DNA of 64,000 bases, taken from Chroococcidiopsis thermalis PCC 7203 (GTDB taxonomy: Bacteria > Cyanobacteriota > Cyanobacteriia > Cyanobacteriales > Chroococcidiopsidaceae). A model generated the notes under the pieces. The model worked only from the letters and a program-made list of their open reading frames with translations. It did not search any database and had not been told where the DNA came from. The stretch's first letter is position 1; every line of letters begins with the position of its first letter. Made by a program: the position numbers and the translations under genes. Positions 44,465 through 53,844 of this stretch are shown piece by piece. The stretch covers positions 4,638,336 to 4,702,335 of the forward strand of contig NC_019695.1 of the NCBI RefSeq assembly GCF_000317125.1. The letters are read 5' to 3'.

Positions 44465-46168
44465 ATGGCTCCAAAACCACCAAAATCATCCATAACTTGT
44501 CATAACTGTGGCTATGATGGCAATTCTATTACTGCCATTCGGTGCGATTTATGCAAGCAGCCACTAGAGCTAAATTATGCTTTAAATAGCAATAGTACTA
44601 TTAGAAATAGTGTATCTAATAGTAAAAAAACAACTCGGTATCGGTTTTATCTCCCTAATACTTGGTTGACATTAGTGTCAATACTATCACTGCTACTGGG
44701 AGGAAGCTTGTTCTTTTGGCGCAGTCAAAGCGTTAGCACTCAAAATTTTCAGCGGTTAGGAGATCGGGGTAACTCAAAAGCAATCGTAATTTTGGGCGAC
44801 ACCTTTAGCGGCTACAGTACTTTTCGGAGCGATCGATTGCGGCAAGCACTCAAAGAATTTCAAATTGAAGCGCACTATAAAGATGAATTTAATCAAGCTA
44901 GACGCGCTCGACTTTTAAATGAAGGACAAGCCGATTTCTTAGTCACAACTCTAGATCAGTTTTTGAAACAAAAACCCCAAGGGAAAATAGTTGGTTTGAT
45001 TAACTATACAATCGGAGGTGATGCAGTTGTTTTAAACACGAAACAATATCCTAACCTCAGATCGCTCCAAGCTCTGAACCAATTAGTACAGCAGAGGCGA
45101 TCGCAGAACCAGTTAAGCATTATTTTTGCTGGCGATTCTCCCAGTGAATATCTAGGTTTGTTGCTAGATGCTAAATTTGAAGCATTTAGATTATTAGATT
45201 TTCAAACAATAAAAGTAGTCGATGCTGCTGATGCCTGGAAGCAATTGCAATCTAATTCAAATCTAGCAGCAGCTATACTTTGGGAACCTTTTGTCACGAA
45301 AGCTCGGCAACAAGGATATACAGTAGTCTTATCAAGTCGAGATACTCCAGGTGCAATTGTCGATGTTATTGTTGCTGGCGATCGCCTTCTCCAATCGCAA
45401 CCTGAAAAAATCTCCGCTTTTTTAGAAGCTTATTATCGTTTAATTGATACATCCACTAGCGATCGTCTGTTGTTGCAAAATCAAATCGCTCGGGATGGTA
45501 ATTTATCAGCTAGCGATGCAACAACGGTCATGCAAGGAATTGATTTTTTTACGTCAGTTGAGGCGAAAAACTGGATGAGGGATGGCACGCTAGAAAAAAG
45601 AATAAATTCTACAGCTGCGGTGTTGGCACTAACAGGTAGGATGGAGCAAGTGCCTCCAGCTCCTCAAAACTTATTTACTTACCAGTTCCTCGATCGCGCC
45701 GCTAGTCATACCCAGAAACTCATTAGTTCGATCCGCTCTGACAATCCAAAACTAGCTGATAGTCTACTAGAAGGAGTAGCGAACGATACTAATTCTAAAT
45801 TTGAAACTGCCTCTAATCTGGGAAATTTGCGCGTACAAGGAGAGATAGAGTTTCAATTTGGCTCGACTACACTCACTAGGAAAGGTAAGCAAACACTCGA
45901 TAGATTGGCTAAGCAAATAGCCGAGTTTAATTCGCAGACTGTAGCTATAAGAGTAATCGGTCATACTTCTAGAAAAGGATTAGCCGATTTGAATCAAAAA
46001 TTAAGTCAGCAAAGAGCGCAAGAAGTTATTAATTATCTCAAACAACGCGGTCTGCAACACAAAATGTTTGCAGTAGGAAAAGGTTTTAGCCAACTCAGAG
46101 GGGATATTTCTCCCTATGATAATCGGAACCAACGAACAGAGATTCAATTGTTGCGATTGAAGAGTTAA
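44465..46168 (+). CDS. Zinc ribbon-TM-substrate-binding-OmpA fusion protein
   Basis: A 567-residue protein. A short N-terminal zinc ribbon (CHNCGYDG and CDLCKQ) is followed by one membrane helix (LTLVSILSLLLGGSLFFW), then a periplasmic-binding-protein-like domain (about 95-390; LGDTFSGYSTFRSDRLRQAL, ADFLVTTLDQFLK, AAILWEPFVTKARQQG), which resembles NMT1/SsuA-type substrate binders, and a C-terminal OmpA peptidoglycan-binding domain (about 455-565; IEFQFGSTTLTRKGKQTLDRLA and VIGHTSRKG). The zinc ribbon should lie in the cytoplasm and the rest in the periplasm. The function is unknown. Start at ATG 44465. Confidence 0.8.
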   Translation: MAPKPPKSSITCHNCGYDGNSITAIRCDLCKQPLELNYALNSNSTIRNSVSNSKKTTRYRFYLPNTWLTLVSILSLLLGGSLFFWRSQSVSTQNFQRLGDRGNSKAIVILGDTFSGYSTFRSDRLRQALKEFQIEAHYKDEFNQARRARLLNEGQADFLVTTLDQFLKQKPQGKIVGLINYTIGGDAVVLNTKQYPNLRSLQALNQLVQQRRSQNQLSIIFAGDSPSEYLGLLLDAKFEAFRLLDFQTIKVVDAADAWKQLQSNSNLAAAILWEPFVTKARQQGYTVVLSSRDTPGAIVDVIVAGDRLLQSQPEKISAFLEAYYRLIDTSTSDRLLLQNQIARDGNLSASDATTVMQGIDFFTSVEAKNWMRDGTLEKRINSTAAVLALTGRMEQVPPAPQNLFTYQFLDRAASHTQKLISSIRSDNPKLADSLLEGVANDTNSKFETASNLGNLRVQGEIEFQFGSTTLTRKGKQTLDRLAKQIAEFNSQTVAIRVIGHTSRKGLADLNQKLSQQRAQEVINYLKQRGLQHKMFAVGKGFSQLRGDISPYDNRNQRTEIQLLRLKS

Positions 46169-46217
46169 ATGTCTGTCTGAATACAGATAACAGTTATCAG
46201 TTATCAGTTATCGTAGG

Positions 46218-46280
46218 AACGGGTTTTGACCAAAAATTTAGAGCTTTGGTTGTCAATCTATATGCTAAACCCGCTCGTAC
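46218..46280. repeat. GGGTTTTGACC...GCTAAACCCG dispersed element, copy 2
   Basis: About 63 bp. Inverse orientation relative to copy 3 at 53845-53910; the middle (CAAAAATTTA, TGTCAATCTA) is also shared. Confidence 0.85.
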
Positions 46281-46290
46281 AGTTACCAGT

Positions 46291-46318
46291 GTAGAGACTT
46301 TACATGTGACGTCTCTAC
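46291..46318. repeat. 28-bp palindromic repeat, copy 5
   Basis: GTAGAGACTTTACATGTGAC then GTCTCTAC; two mismatches to the consensus. Confidence 0.9.
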
Positions 46319-46475
46319 AAAGCGATCGGTGAAGAAAGGGTGTGGGGTGTAGAGATGAGCGAGAAATTATCAGATTATTTTTATAATTGGTTAATATTGT
46401 CTGTAGCAATATATGGAGTCTTAAGCAGTCAAGTGTAGATCGGGGGTGCGATCGCCTGAAAAGTCACGCGCGACT

Positions 46476-49400
46476 ATGACTAAGCTTTATTGCTATCTTA
46501 GGCTGATATTCTGTAATTTGAAGCGACGAATGAAAGCAAACTTATTTGGGAGGTATTTACAACCACGTCGAAGCTGGATTCCCTATTTTGTTTTGACGAT
46601 CTCGCTCTTATTTACTACAGCAGCTACTTATTATGTATCGAGTACGGTTCAAAATAAAGAGCGGTTGCGGTTTGAAAATGATGTCCAAACAACTCAAGCC
46701 AAGATTCAAGATCGGATTGAGGCTTACATAACTCTGTTGCGGGCAGGAAGTGGTCTATTTGCCGCGAGTGAAACAGTAACATCGCAAGAATTTCGGGCTT
46801 TTGTGAATCGGATGAAATTGCGCGGTAGCTATCCTGGGATTCAAGGAATTGGCTATTCGGCGCGAGTGCCAGCAGCAGCGAAAGATGCCTTTGTCACCCA
46901 AATGCGGCAACAGGGAATCGCTAACTTCAATATCCGCCCCAACTATCCTCGTTTGGAATATCATGCCATTATTTATCTAGAACCACAAGATCGTCGCAAC
47001 CGAGTTGCAGTTGGTTACGATATGTTCTCCGAGCCAGTGCGCCGCGCTGCGATGGAACGCGCCCGCGATACTGGTATTCCCGCTGCTTCAGGTAAAGTGA
47101 CTTTAGTTCAAGAAATTGACAAACACAAGCAAGCGGGTTTTCTAATCTACGTTCCGGTTTACCGTGGTGGTAATATTCCCGCCACAAAAAGGCAAAGGCA
47201 AACAGAGTTAATGGGTTTTATTTACAGTCCTTTTCGGGCTGACGATCTGATGAATGGTATTTTTGGCGATGAAGACCGCTTGGTGAATTTTGAAATTTAC
47301 GATAGTCACAATGTCAGCTCGGCAAATTTGCTACACTCATCCAGATCTCATACGCTAAATAACCGCGATCGTCCACAATTTCAGACTAACAAAAAGATCG
47401 ATCTTGGCGGACGTACTTGGAGTTTAGTTTTTACCTCTCGCCCTGAATTAGAACTAGCTTCAGACATCGATCTTGCGCCTTTCGTTGCCTTTATTGGAGT
47501 GGCAATGAGTATGATTCTATTTGCCATGACACACTCGCTCTCTTCGTCGCGCAAAGCCGCCGAGCGATCGGCAGCAGCTCTTACAGAAAGTGAAAAGCGG
47601 TTTCGACGTTTGGTAGAGTCAAATATTTTTGGCGTTGCCTTTGGGAACTTTCAGGGAAAAATTCATTACGCAAACGACTATTTTCTCCAACTCATAGGTT
47701 ACGAGCGAGAAGATTTGCTGGCAGGGAGATTGCATTGGGACAGTTTAACTCCTGCGGAGTTTCTTCCTTTAGATCTTCAAGCAGCTGAAGAACTGAAAAA
47801 ACGCGGAATTGCAGCTCCATTTGAGAAACAATATATTCGTAAAGATGGTACGCGAGTCCCAATTCTAATTGGTGCAGCTTTGTTAGCAGATACAAATACG
47901 CCTCAACCAGAAATTATCGGCTTTATTCTAGATTTGAGCGATCGTAAAGCTGCGCAGGAAGCTCTACGTTGGAGTGAAGAACGTTATCGTTCTTTGGTAG
48001 AAGCGACGACAAACATTATTTGGGATACCAAAGCAGAAGGTGAAGTCGTTACCGAACTGCCTGGATGGAGTGCTTTTACCGGACAAAAGTTTGAAGAGTA
48101 TCAGAGATGGGGATGGATTGCAGCGATTCATCCAGAAGATCGCGATCGCACTGCGCAAGCATGGTTAAAAGCTCTGGCTCATCGCAGCGTGTACGAGATG
48201 GAGCATCGGGTGCGGCGCTATGACGGCGAGTATAGGTATATGAATGCCCGTGGCGTGCCAGTTTTAGAAACAGATGGTAGCGTGAGGGAATGGATCGGCG
48301 TTCATACGGACATTACGGAACGCAAGCAAGCAGAAGTAGAACGAGAACGATTGTTACAACGGGAAAAGGTAGCTCGCGAAGAAGCAGAAACAGCCAACCG
48401 AATCAAGGACGAGTTTTTGGCTACTCTATCTCACGAATTACGCACGCCTTTAAATGCAATGCTGGGGTGGACGCAGTTACTTCGTAACCGCAAGTTTAAT
48501 GAAGAGACGACAGCACGCGCTTTAGAGACTATCGATCGCAACACAAAATCTCTGGCGCAGTTGATCGAAGATATTTTAGATATGTCGCGGATCGTTACGG
48601 GAAAGCTGCATTTAGAGATCCGTAAAATAGACATCGTACCAGTTATCGTTGCTGCGATTGAAACCGTCTTACCCGCAGCAACAGCCAAAAACATTCAGAT
48701 TGAATCGAAATTAGATTCTAGCATTGGATCGGTCATGGGAGATGCCAATCGCTTGCAGCAGGTATTCTGGAATTTGCTTGCTAATGCCGTTAAATTTACT
48801 CCCAGAGACGGACGAATTGAAGTGCGTTTATTTCAGTTTGATTCTCAAGTACAAGTACGAGTTGCTGATAACGGACAAGGTATTAGTCCTGAGTTTTTAC
48901 CCCACGTCTTCGATCGCTTCCTGCAAGCAGACAGCACTACGACCAGAGAGTATGGTGGTTTAGGACTGGGTTTATCGATCGTGCGTCAATTGGTAGAACT
49001 GCATGGTGGTACGGTAGGAGCTGAAAGTGCGGGATTGGGTAAAGGGGCTACATTTACTGTCGCTCTGCCAATTCGCGCCGTAGATTACAATCTGAATGAG
49101 CCAGAGCAACCTCACAGCCAAAAAGAAGAAACTGCGATCGCGCCTCCATCCCTAGACGGTTTACGGATTGTCGTCGTCGATGATGAAGCCGATGCCAGAG
49201 ACTTACTCAATACAGTTTTGACCCAGTATGGCGCTAAAGTCGTGACTCGTGAAACTGCCCGGGAGACAATTGAGGCGATCGCTCAATTTCAGCCGCACGT
49301 CCTCGTCAGCGATATTGGAATGCCAGAAGAGGATGGATATGCTTTGATTCATCGCTTGCGACAACTACCACCAGAACAAGGCGGACAAATTCCCGCGATC

Positions 49401-49535
49401 GCGCTTACAGCCTATGCTAGAACAGAAGACCGCGATCGCGCTTTAGCAGCAGGTTTTCAACAACATATTGCCAAGCCAGTCAATCCCGATAAATTAGCTG
49501 CGGTTGTGAGTGAATTGGCTCGAAAAGTGAGTTGA
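46476..49535 (+). CDS. Hybrid sensor histidine kinase (CHASE-PAS-PAS-HisKA-HATPase-REC)
   Basis: A protein of about 1,019 residues. Membrane helix (WIPYFVLTISLLFTTAATYYV), periplasmic CHASE domain (about 75-300; FVNRMKLRGSYPGIQGIGY, EYHAIIYLEP), second helix (FVAFIGVAMSMILFAM), two PAS domains (about 375-630), HisKA with SHELRTPLNA (His), HATPase (NLLANAVKF, GQGISPEF and GGLGLGLS) and a C-terminal receiver (VVVDDEADARDLL, phospho-acceptor Asp in LVSDIGMP, Lys in HIAKPV). It senses an unknown ligand or redox state. No partner regulator is adjacent. Starts at GTG 46446 or ATG 46530 are alternatives. Confidence 0.92.
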   Translation: MTKLYCYLRLIFCNLKRRMKANLFGRYLQPRRSWIPYFVLTISLLFTTAATYYVSSTVQNKERLRFENDVQTTQAKIQDRIEAYITLLRAGSGLFAASETVTSQEFRAFVNRMKLRGSYPGIQGIGYSARVPAAAKDAFVTQMRQQGIANFNIRPNYPRLEYHAIIYLEPQDRRNRVAVGYDMFSEPVRRAAMERARDTGIPAASGKVTLVQEIDKHKQAGFLIYVPVYRGGNIPATKRQRQTELMGFIYSPFRADDLMNGIFGDEDRLVNFEIYDSHNVSSANLLHSSRSHTLNNRDRPQFQTNKKIDLGGRTWSLVFTSRPELELASDIDLAPFVAFIGVAMSMILFAMTHSLSSSRKAAERSAAALTESEKRFRRLVESNIFGVAFGNFQGKIHYANDYFLQLIGYEREDLLAGRLHWDSLTPAEFLPLDLQAAEELKKRGIAAPFEKQYIRKDGTRVPILIGAALLADTNTPQPEIIGFILDLSDRKAAQEALRWSEERYRSLVEATTNIIWDTKAEGEVVTELPGWSAFTGQKFEEYQRWGWIAAIHPEDRDRTAQAWLKALAHRSVYEMEHRVRRYDGEYRYMNARGVPVLETDGSVREWIGVHTDITERKQAEVERERLLQREKVAREEAETANRIKDEFLATLSHELRTPLNAMLGWTQLLRNRKFNEETTARALETIDRNTKSLAQLIEDILDMSRIVTGKLHLEIRKIDIVPVIVAAIETVLPAATAKNIQIESKLDSSIGSVMGDANRLQQVFWNLLANAVKFTPRDGRIEVRLFQFDSQVQVRVADNGQGISPEFLPHVFDRFLQADSTTTREYGGLGLGLSIVRQLVELHGGTVGAESAGLGKGATFTVALPIRAVDYNLNEPEQPHSQKEETAIAPPSLDGLRIVVVDDEADARDLLNTVLTQYGAKVVTRETARETIEAIAQFQPHVLVSDIGMPEEDGYALIHRLRQLPPEQGGQIPAIALTAYARTEDRDRALAAGFQQHIAKPVNPDKLAAVVSELARKVS

Positions 49536-49628
49536 TGGCTATTTGGTTGTTTTCTCCCTTGTCCCCCTTGTCTCCCCTGTCTCCCTTGTCTCCCTCAGCT
49601 CTCTTCCCTCTGCTCCCTGCTCCCAATT

Positions 49629-49889
49629 TTATGCATGTAAATTCGCTTGTTCTTGCAACCAAGGATCGACTGGTTGTCCGTCTTTGCGCCGTAGTTCGAT
49701 TTCAACTGCAATGACGGCTTTGGAGCCAGGTGGAGCTGGTTTTTGATGGAAAAGAATGTCGTAGTCAGCAGGATTTTCGTTACGTTGTTTTAACCAATCT
49801 TGCACCTTGATTGTGGCAAAAAACGATTGTCCCTGCTCGAACAAGCGAGTAATTTCCATCTGCAAGTTGTAGGGATTGTGTCGCGGCAT
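49629..49889 (-). CDS. Small conserved protein of unknown function
   Basis: An 86-residue soluble protein starting MPRHNPYNLQMEITRLFEQG. It is rich in charged residues; DYDILFHQKPAPPGSKAVIAVEIELRRKDG looks beta-rich. No family recognised, though small cyanobacterial proteins like this occur. It lies before a GTCTCCC heptamer region and converges with the hybrid kinase gene. Confidence 0.55.
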   Translation of the reverse strand: MPRHNPYNLQMEITRLFEQGQSFFATIKVQDWLKQRNENPADYDILFHQKPAPPGSKAVIAVEIELRRKDGQPVDPWLQEQANLHA

Positions 49890-49928
49890 AGTAATATTTT
49901 TTGTTAGGTTTTTCTAATAAATGCTCTT

Positions 49929-50381
49929 CTAAAAAATGTAAATCGATCCACTCTTAGCAATTCTGACTACACTCATTCTGCTATCTTCTCTAGATAAAAC
50001 TTGGACTGTCACATCATTGTTTTGTTTATCAACAGTCGTTTTATACTTCAATCCGCCAGTCTTGCTAGTAGGAGTTTGAGGTGCGGGATCGTAAATAGCA
50101 ACATCGATGGGGAGGAAGGAAATTTTTTCTTGAACGCTGTCCCCGACTGGTAAATCTTTCTCGTCGCGATCGTCGAGAAAATTGTATTTTAAAGGTGACT
50201 TGGTGCGATTAACTAACATCACATTAACAGGACCACCAGGATTCACTCGCGATACTGGCTGCCAGTAATTAGATTGATAAGCGCTGACAGGAGAGTTTTG
50301 GGCAAAAATTGGCACGGCTATGCTGATACAGAGCGAAACTATCGTCAGCCAAAGTAATTTTTTCCAAGCTTGCCCTAGCAT
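49929..50381 (-). CDS. Exported protein of unknown function
   Basis: A 150-residue protein with a signal peptide (LLWLTIVSLCISIAVPIFAQN) and an apparently beta-rich mature part (VNRTKSPLKYNFLDDRDEK, VTVQVLSREDSRMSVVRI). No known family. It lies 39 bp upstream of the 86-residue gene on the same strand, so they may be co-transcribed. ATG at 50381; an upstream alternative at 50399 exists. Confidence 0.6.
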   Translation of the reverse strand: MLGQAWKKLLWLTIVSLCISIAVPIFAQNSPVSAYQSNYWQPVSRVNPGGPVNVMLVNRTKSPLKYNFLDDRDEKDLPVGDSVQEKISFLPIDVAIYDPAPQTPTSKTGGLKYKTTVDKQNNDVTVQVLSREDSRMSVVRIAKSGSIYIF

Positions 50382-50815
50382 AACTTCCCTACCTTGCAAC
50401 GACTGCTATCTAAACAAGTGAGATGCTAATTAACTCAAGTTTGTATATTATGATTCATATTTTGCGAAGTGTGAACTATACTGGCGTAGATTTACGTAAG
50501 TAACCGCAATTGTAGGCGGGAGTCGGGAGTCGGAGACAAAATTCACGCTCGCGCATTCAAAATGGGGACAAGGGGGACAAGGAAGCAGGGGAGCAGGGGA
50601 GCAGGGGAGCAGAGGAGCGATAACCAACAACCAACAACCAACAACCAACAACAAATTTCCCACACCCTACACCCCTTCTTCACTGATAACTGATAACTGA
50701 TTATTGCCAGCCGTTCCAGTCTCTTTATAGAGTGAGTAAAGTAAACAAACATCAGCACTCATTGTCAGCTGCTCATCACTGACGACTTACAACTTACGAC
50801 TTACAACTTTTTTTA
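50382..50815. other. Heptamer-rich intergenic region
   Basis: Holds GGGGACAA/GGGGAGCA tandem units (about 50563-50615), AACCAAC units (about 50622-50652) and ATAACTG units (about 50684-50700). No gene seen. It should hold the divergent promoters. Confidence 0.7.
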
Positions 50816-52345
50816 ATGCCTCGTACTCCTACTTTATCGTTCGATCGCGGTACGTTAATTTTGCACCCACCACCCAGAGGTAAATCGTGGATGGACTATG
50901 CGACGTGGGATGACAGGGTAGAAAAATTTCGCATTCCCGCCATTCAATATCGCCAAGTTGTAGAAGCACTACAAGCAGAAGGAAGTTACTTTAGCGACGA
51001 AGCTAAAGCCTTTGAACCGCTAGAACTATCTCCTAGCATGGAAATGGAGCCATATCCGCATCAAAGCGAGGCATTGGCAGCCTGGAAACTAGCCGGACGT
51101 AGGGGAGTTGTCGTGTTACCAACAGCGGCGGGGAAAACTTATCTAGCGCAGTTGGCGATGCAAGCCACTCCCCGCAGCACGTTGATTGTCGTGCCAACTT
51201 TGGATTTGATGCACCAGTGGTACGCTCACTTAACAGCAGCATTTCCCGATGTTGAAGTGGGATTATTAGGGGGTGGTTCCCGCGATCGCACGCCCATATT
51301 AGTATCGACATACGATAGTGCGGCAATTCATGCCGAAGCATTAGGCAACCGTTACGCGCTGTTGATCTTTGACGAATGCCATCACCTACCCACAGATTTT
51401 AATCGCGTCATTGCCGAATACGCGATCGCACCATATCGTCTCGGACTGACTGCAACCCCAGAACGCACCGATGGCAAACACTCAGACTTAAATCTGCTCA
51501 TCGGACAAGAAATCTATCGCAAAACTGCCGCAGATTTAGCCGGTAAAGCGCTGGCAGAACACGAAGTCGTGCAGATTAAAGTCAAACTATCACAACACGA
51601 ACGCGATCGCTACAACCAACTGATTCAAACCCGTAACGACTTTCTCCGCGAAGCCAAAATCTCTCTTGGTAGCCTTAAAGGATGGCAATTATTCGTCCAA
51701 GCTAGTGCCAGATCCGCCGCCGGACGCAGAGCCATGATAGCACACCGCCAAGCCAAAGAAATTGCTTTAGGTACGGATGGCAAAATCAGAATTCTCGCCG
51801 ACTTGTTAGCAGAACACTATCCAGAACGAACGCTAATTTTCACCGCCGACAACGCCACAGTCTACCGCATTTCGCAAGAATTTCTCATTCCCGCCATCAC
51901 CCACCAAACCCCCGTCAAAGAACGCCACGAAGTTTTAACTAAATTTCGGGAAGGGGAATACAAAACCCTCATCGCCTCCCACGTTCTCAACGAAGGTGTA
52001 GACGTACCAGCCGCCAGAATTGCCATTATTTTATCCGGTACAGGCTCAGCACGGGAATACATTCAACGCTTAGGGCGAGTTCTACGTAAAGGTAAAGACA
52101 AAGACAAATTTGCCCTCATGTATGAAGTCGTAGCCGAAGACACCAGCGAAGAAAGAACTTCAGTGAGGAGACGAGGAGTGAAGAGGAGTGAGGAGCGAGG
52201 GGCAAGGAGTGAGGGGAAAGTTACGCAGTTAGAGATCTTACCTACCAAACAGATTACCTATGGAAGTGGCGATCGCACCAGCCAACGCGCCGCTGAATCT
52301 TCAGGAAAATGGGACGATAATAACTCCCTAGAAACCGAAGAATAA
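50816..52345 (+). CDS. XPB/Rad25-like DEAD-box helicase
   Basis: A 509-residue SF2 helicase. Walker A LPTAAGKTYLAQ (motif I), motif II FDECHH, motif III LGLTATPERTDGK, motif IV-V region (RTLIFTADNATVYRI, ASHVLNEGVDVPAA) and motif VI QRLGRVLRKGKDK. The overall layout fits archaeal and bacterial XPB, which unwinds DNA at damage sites. A 23-residue charged stretch near 447-470 (VRRRGVKRSEERGARSEG) is encoded by GAGGAGTGAG heptamer DNA. It is 48 bp before a DUF790/Bax1 gene, the established XPB partner. ATG at 50816. Confidence 0.9.
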   Translation: MPRTPTLSFDRGTLILHPPPRGKSWMDYATWDDRVEKFRIPAIQYRQVVEALQAEGSYFSDEAKAFEPLELSPSMEMEPYPHQSEALAAWKLAGRRGVVVLPTAAGKTYLAQLAMQATPRSTLIVVPTLDLMHQWYAHLTAAFPDVEVGLLGGGSRDRTPILVSTYDSAAIHAEALGNRYALLIFDECHHLPTDFNRVIAEYAIAPYRLGLTATPERTDGKHSDLNLLIGQEIYRKTAADLAGKALAEHEVVQIKVKLSQHERDRYNQLIQTRNDFLREAKISLGSLKGWQLFVQASARSAAGRRAMIAHRQAKEIALGTDGKIRILADLLAEHYPERTLIFTADNATVYRISQEFLIPAITHQTPVKERHEVLTKFREGEYKTLIASHVLNEGVDVPAARIAIILSGTGSAREYIQRLGRVLRKGKDKDKFALMYEVVAEDTSEERTSVRRRGVKRSEERGARSEGKVTQLEILPTKQITYGSGDRTSQRAAESSGKWDDNNSLETEE

Positions 52346-52393
52346 CTTTGTCCCTTTGCGCCTTTGCGTCTTTGCGCGACCAAATCTTAATCT

Positions 52394-53608
52394 ATGCTTC
52401 CAACCGACTTACTCATGCACCGCCAAAACGGGGAAGAAATCACCCCTAAACGGCTCAAAATAGACAAACACAATCTAGAAATCGCCACTGATATTATTAC
52501 CACATTCCAAGAAAATCTCGGTAATATCCAAGCAGCACTCGACCGACAACTACAAGAACTCGAAGGAGATAGCCCGGATTATCGCCTCAAACGCGGCTTA
52601 GCTTATCTCCTGCGTAGTAGCTTCTGTGAATTTGAAATTGTCAGCCCCTTAGAACCACCAATGCTGCGCGAACGAGTCTTCGCCCTTGCAGCACAATCGG
52701 CTCCCAGTCCCCAGCAAAGCCACCAGGTATTAGAACAGTTAGCATTACAACTCAGCCGCGAATTAGACAAAGAAGTCTTCCCCGAACAAATTCGCACGGG
52801 TTTGTATGCAGACTTAGCAGAAAATCGCATCATGACGCGGTTCGAGCCGCCAACACCAGAAGCACTACTGCACCGCTACAATTTATCCCAAGTTCAAGGG
52901 GTATTTTATCGCGCCAGCCACCTGACTCTCAACGCTCATCGCAACGTTCCAGGAGAATACAAGCTGTTATTTCGCTATCTCAAATTATTTCAATTAATGG
53001 CATACATCGAAGGAGATGCCGACCACGGATTTACAATTACGGTTGATGGTCCGGCGAGTTTATTTAATCCTAGTACGAGATATGGGCTGGCGATCGCCAA
53101 ACTTATTCCGGCTTTACTCCACGTCACCAAATGGAGTTTGAGCGCAATTTTACAAACCCGCGATTTCTACACTAATAACTGGAAAACAGGACGATTTACG
53201 CTGAATTCTGAGTGCGGTTTAGTCTCTCATTATCCACCAGGTAAACCTTATGACAGTATGCTAGAAGCGGCTTTTGTCGAGCGTTGGAATGCTACAAAAA
53301 CCGAATGGGTACTAGAGCGAGAAGTCGATCTAATTCCAATTCCTGGTAGCGTCATGATTCCCGATTTTCGTTTGGTACATCCTGACGGACGAGTATTTTT
53401 GTTAGAAATTGTGGGGTACTGGCGACCGGAATATTTACAAAAGAAATTTTCTCAAGTTCGTCGCGCTCAATCCGATAATTTGATTTTGGCAATTTCCGAA
53501 CGATTGAATTTAGAAAAAGCAGGTGTCAAAATGAATGATGTGCCAGCTAGGATTGTTTGGTTTAAAGATAAGCTCTTGCCAAGAGATGTATTGAAGGTGA
53601 TGGATTAA
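52394..53608 (+). CDS. DUF790/Bax1-like nuclease
   Basis: A 404-residue protein of the DUF790 family. Bax1 in archaea is a nuclease that binds XPB and incises damaged DNA. The N-terminal part has a helical region (FYRASHLTLNAHRNVPGEYKLLFRYLKLFQLM). The C-terminal part holds the restriction-like core: EAAFVERWNATKTEWVL, then PGSVMIPDFRLVHPDGRVFLLEIVGYW, with the typical catalytic Asp (DFR) and Glu (LEIVG). It is on the same strand and 48 bp after the XPB helicase. The pair thus should form a two-protein repair module. Confidence 0.88.
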   Translation: MLPTDLLMHRQNGEEITPKRLKIDKHNLEIATDIITTFQENLGNIQAALDRQLQELEGDSPDYRLKRGLAYLLRSSFCEFEIVSPLEPPMLRERVFALAAQSAPSPQQSHQVLEQLALQLSRELDKEVFPEQIRTGLYADLAENRIMTRFEPPTPEALLHRYNLSQVQGVFYRASHLTLNAHRNVPGEYKLLFRYLKLFQLMAYIEGDADHGFTITVDGPASLFNPSTRYGLAIAKLIPALLHVTKWSLSAILQTRDFYTNNWKTGRFTLNSECGLVSHYPPGKPYDSMLEAAFVERWNATKTEWVLEREVDLIPIPGSVMIPDFRLVHPDGRVFLLEIVGYWRPEYLQKKFSQVRRAQSDNLILAISERLNLEKAGVKMNDVPARIVWFKDKLLPRDVLKVMD

Positions 53609-53648
53609 ACTTGGCTCAATAACTGGCGATCTCCTGACAGTTTCCCGT

Positions 53649-53676
53649 GTAGAGACGTTACATGTAACGTCTCTAC
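53649..53676. repeat. 28-bp palindromic repeat, copy 6
   Basis: Perfect palindrome, flanked by extra GT/AC giving a 32-bp perfect palindrome. The flanking TTTCCC is shared with copy 7 in the inverse sense. Confidence 0.95.
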
Positions 53677-53844
53677 ACGGACAACCGATTTCACGATTCA
53701 TCTAGGATTGCTACAGAAAAATCAGTTTATCTACCAGTACAGCGATCGCAATTCTCAGCTGTCCTAGTTCAAATACACTGAATTGTACCGGGTACAGTTT
53801 GGAAAAATCTTTTATAGTGCAATTATCAGTTATCAGTTATCGTT

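Larger units (their letters stand above)
46169..46475. other. Repeat-bearing intergenic region
   Basis: Holds TTATCAG units (about 46190-46212), a GGGTTTTGACC...GCTAAACCCG element (46218-46280) and the palindrome copy 5 (46291-46318). No gene. It should contain the promoter of the hybrid kinase. Confidence 0.75.

Noticed and set aside
41992-46168. A complete restriction-modification or known named defence system
   Set aside because: No nuclease, helicase or other defence signature lies next to the methyltransferase; the divergent pair has no known defence domain. Kept only as a lead.
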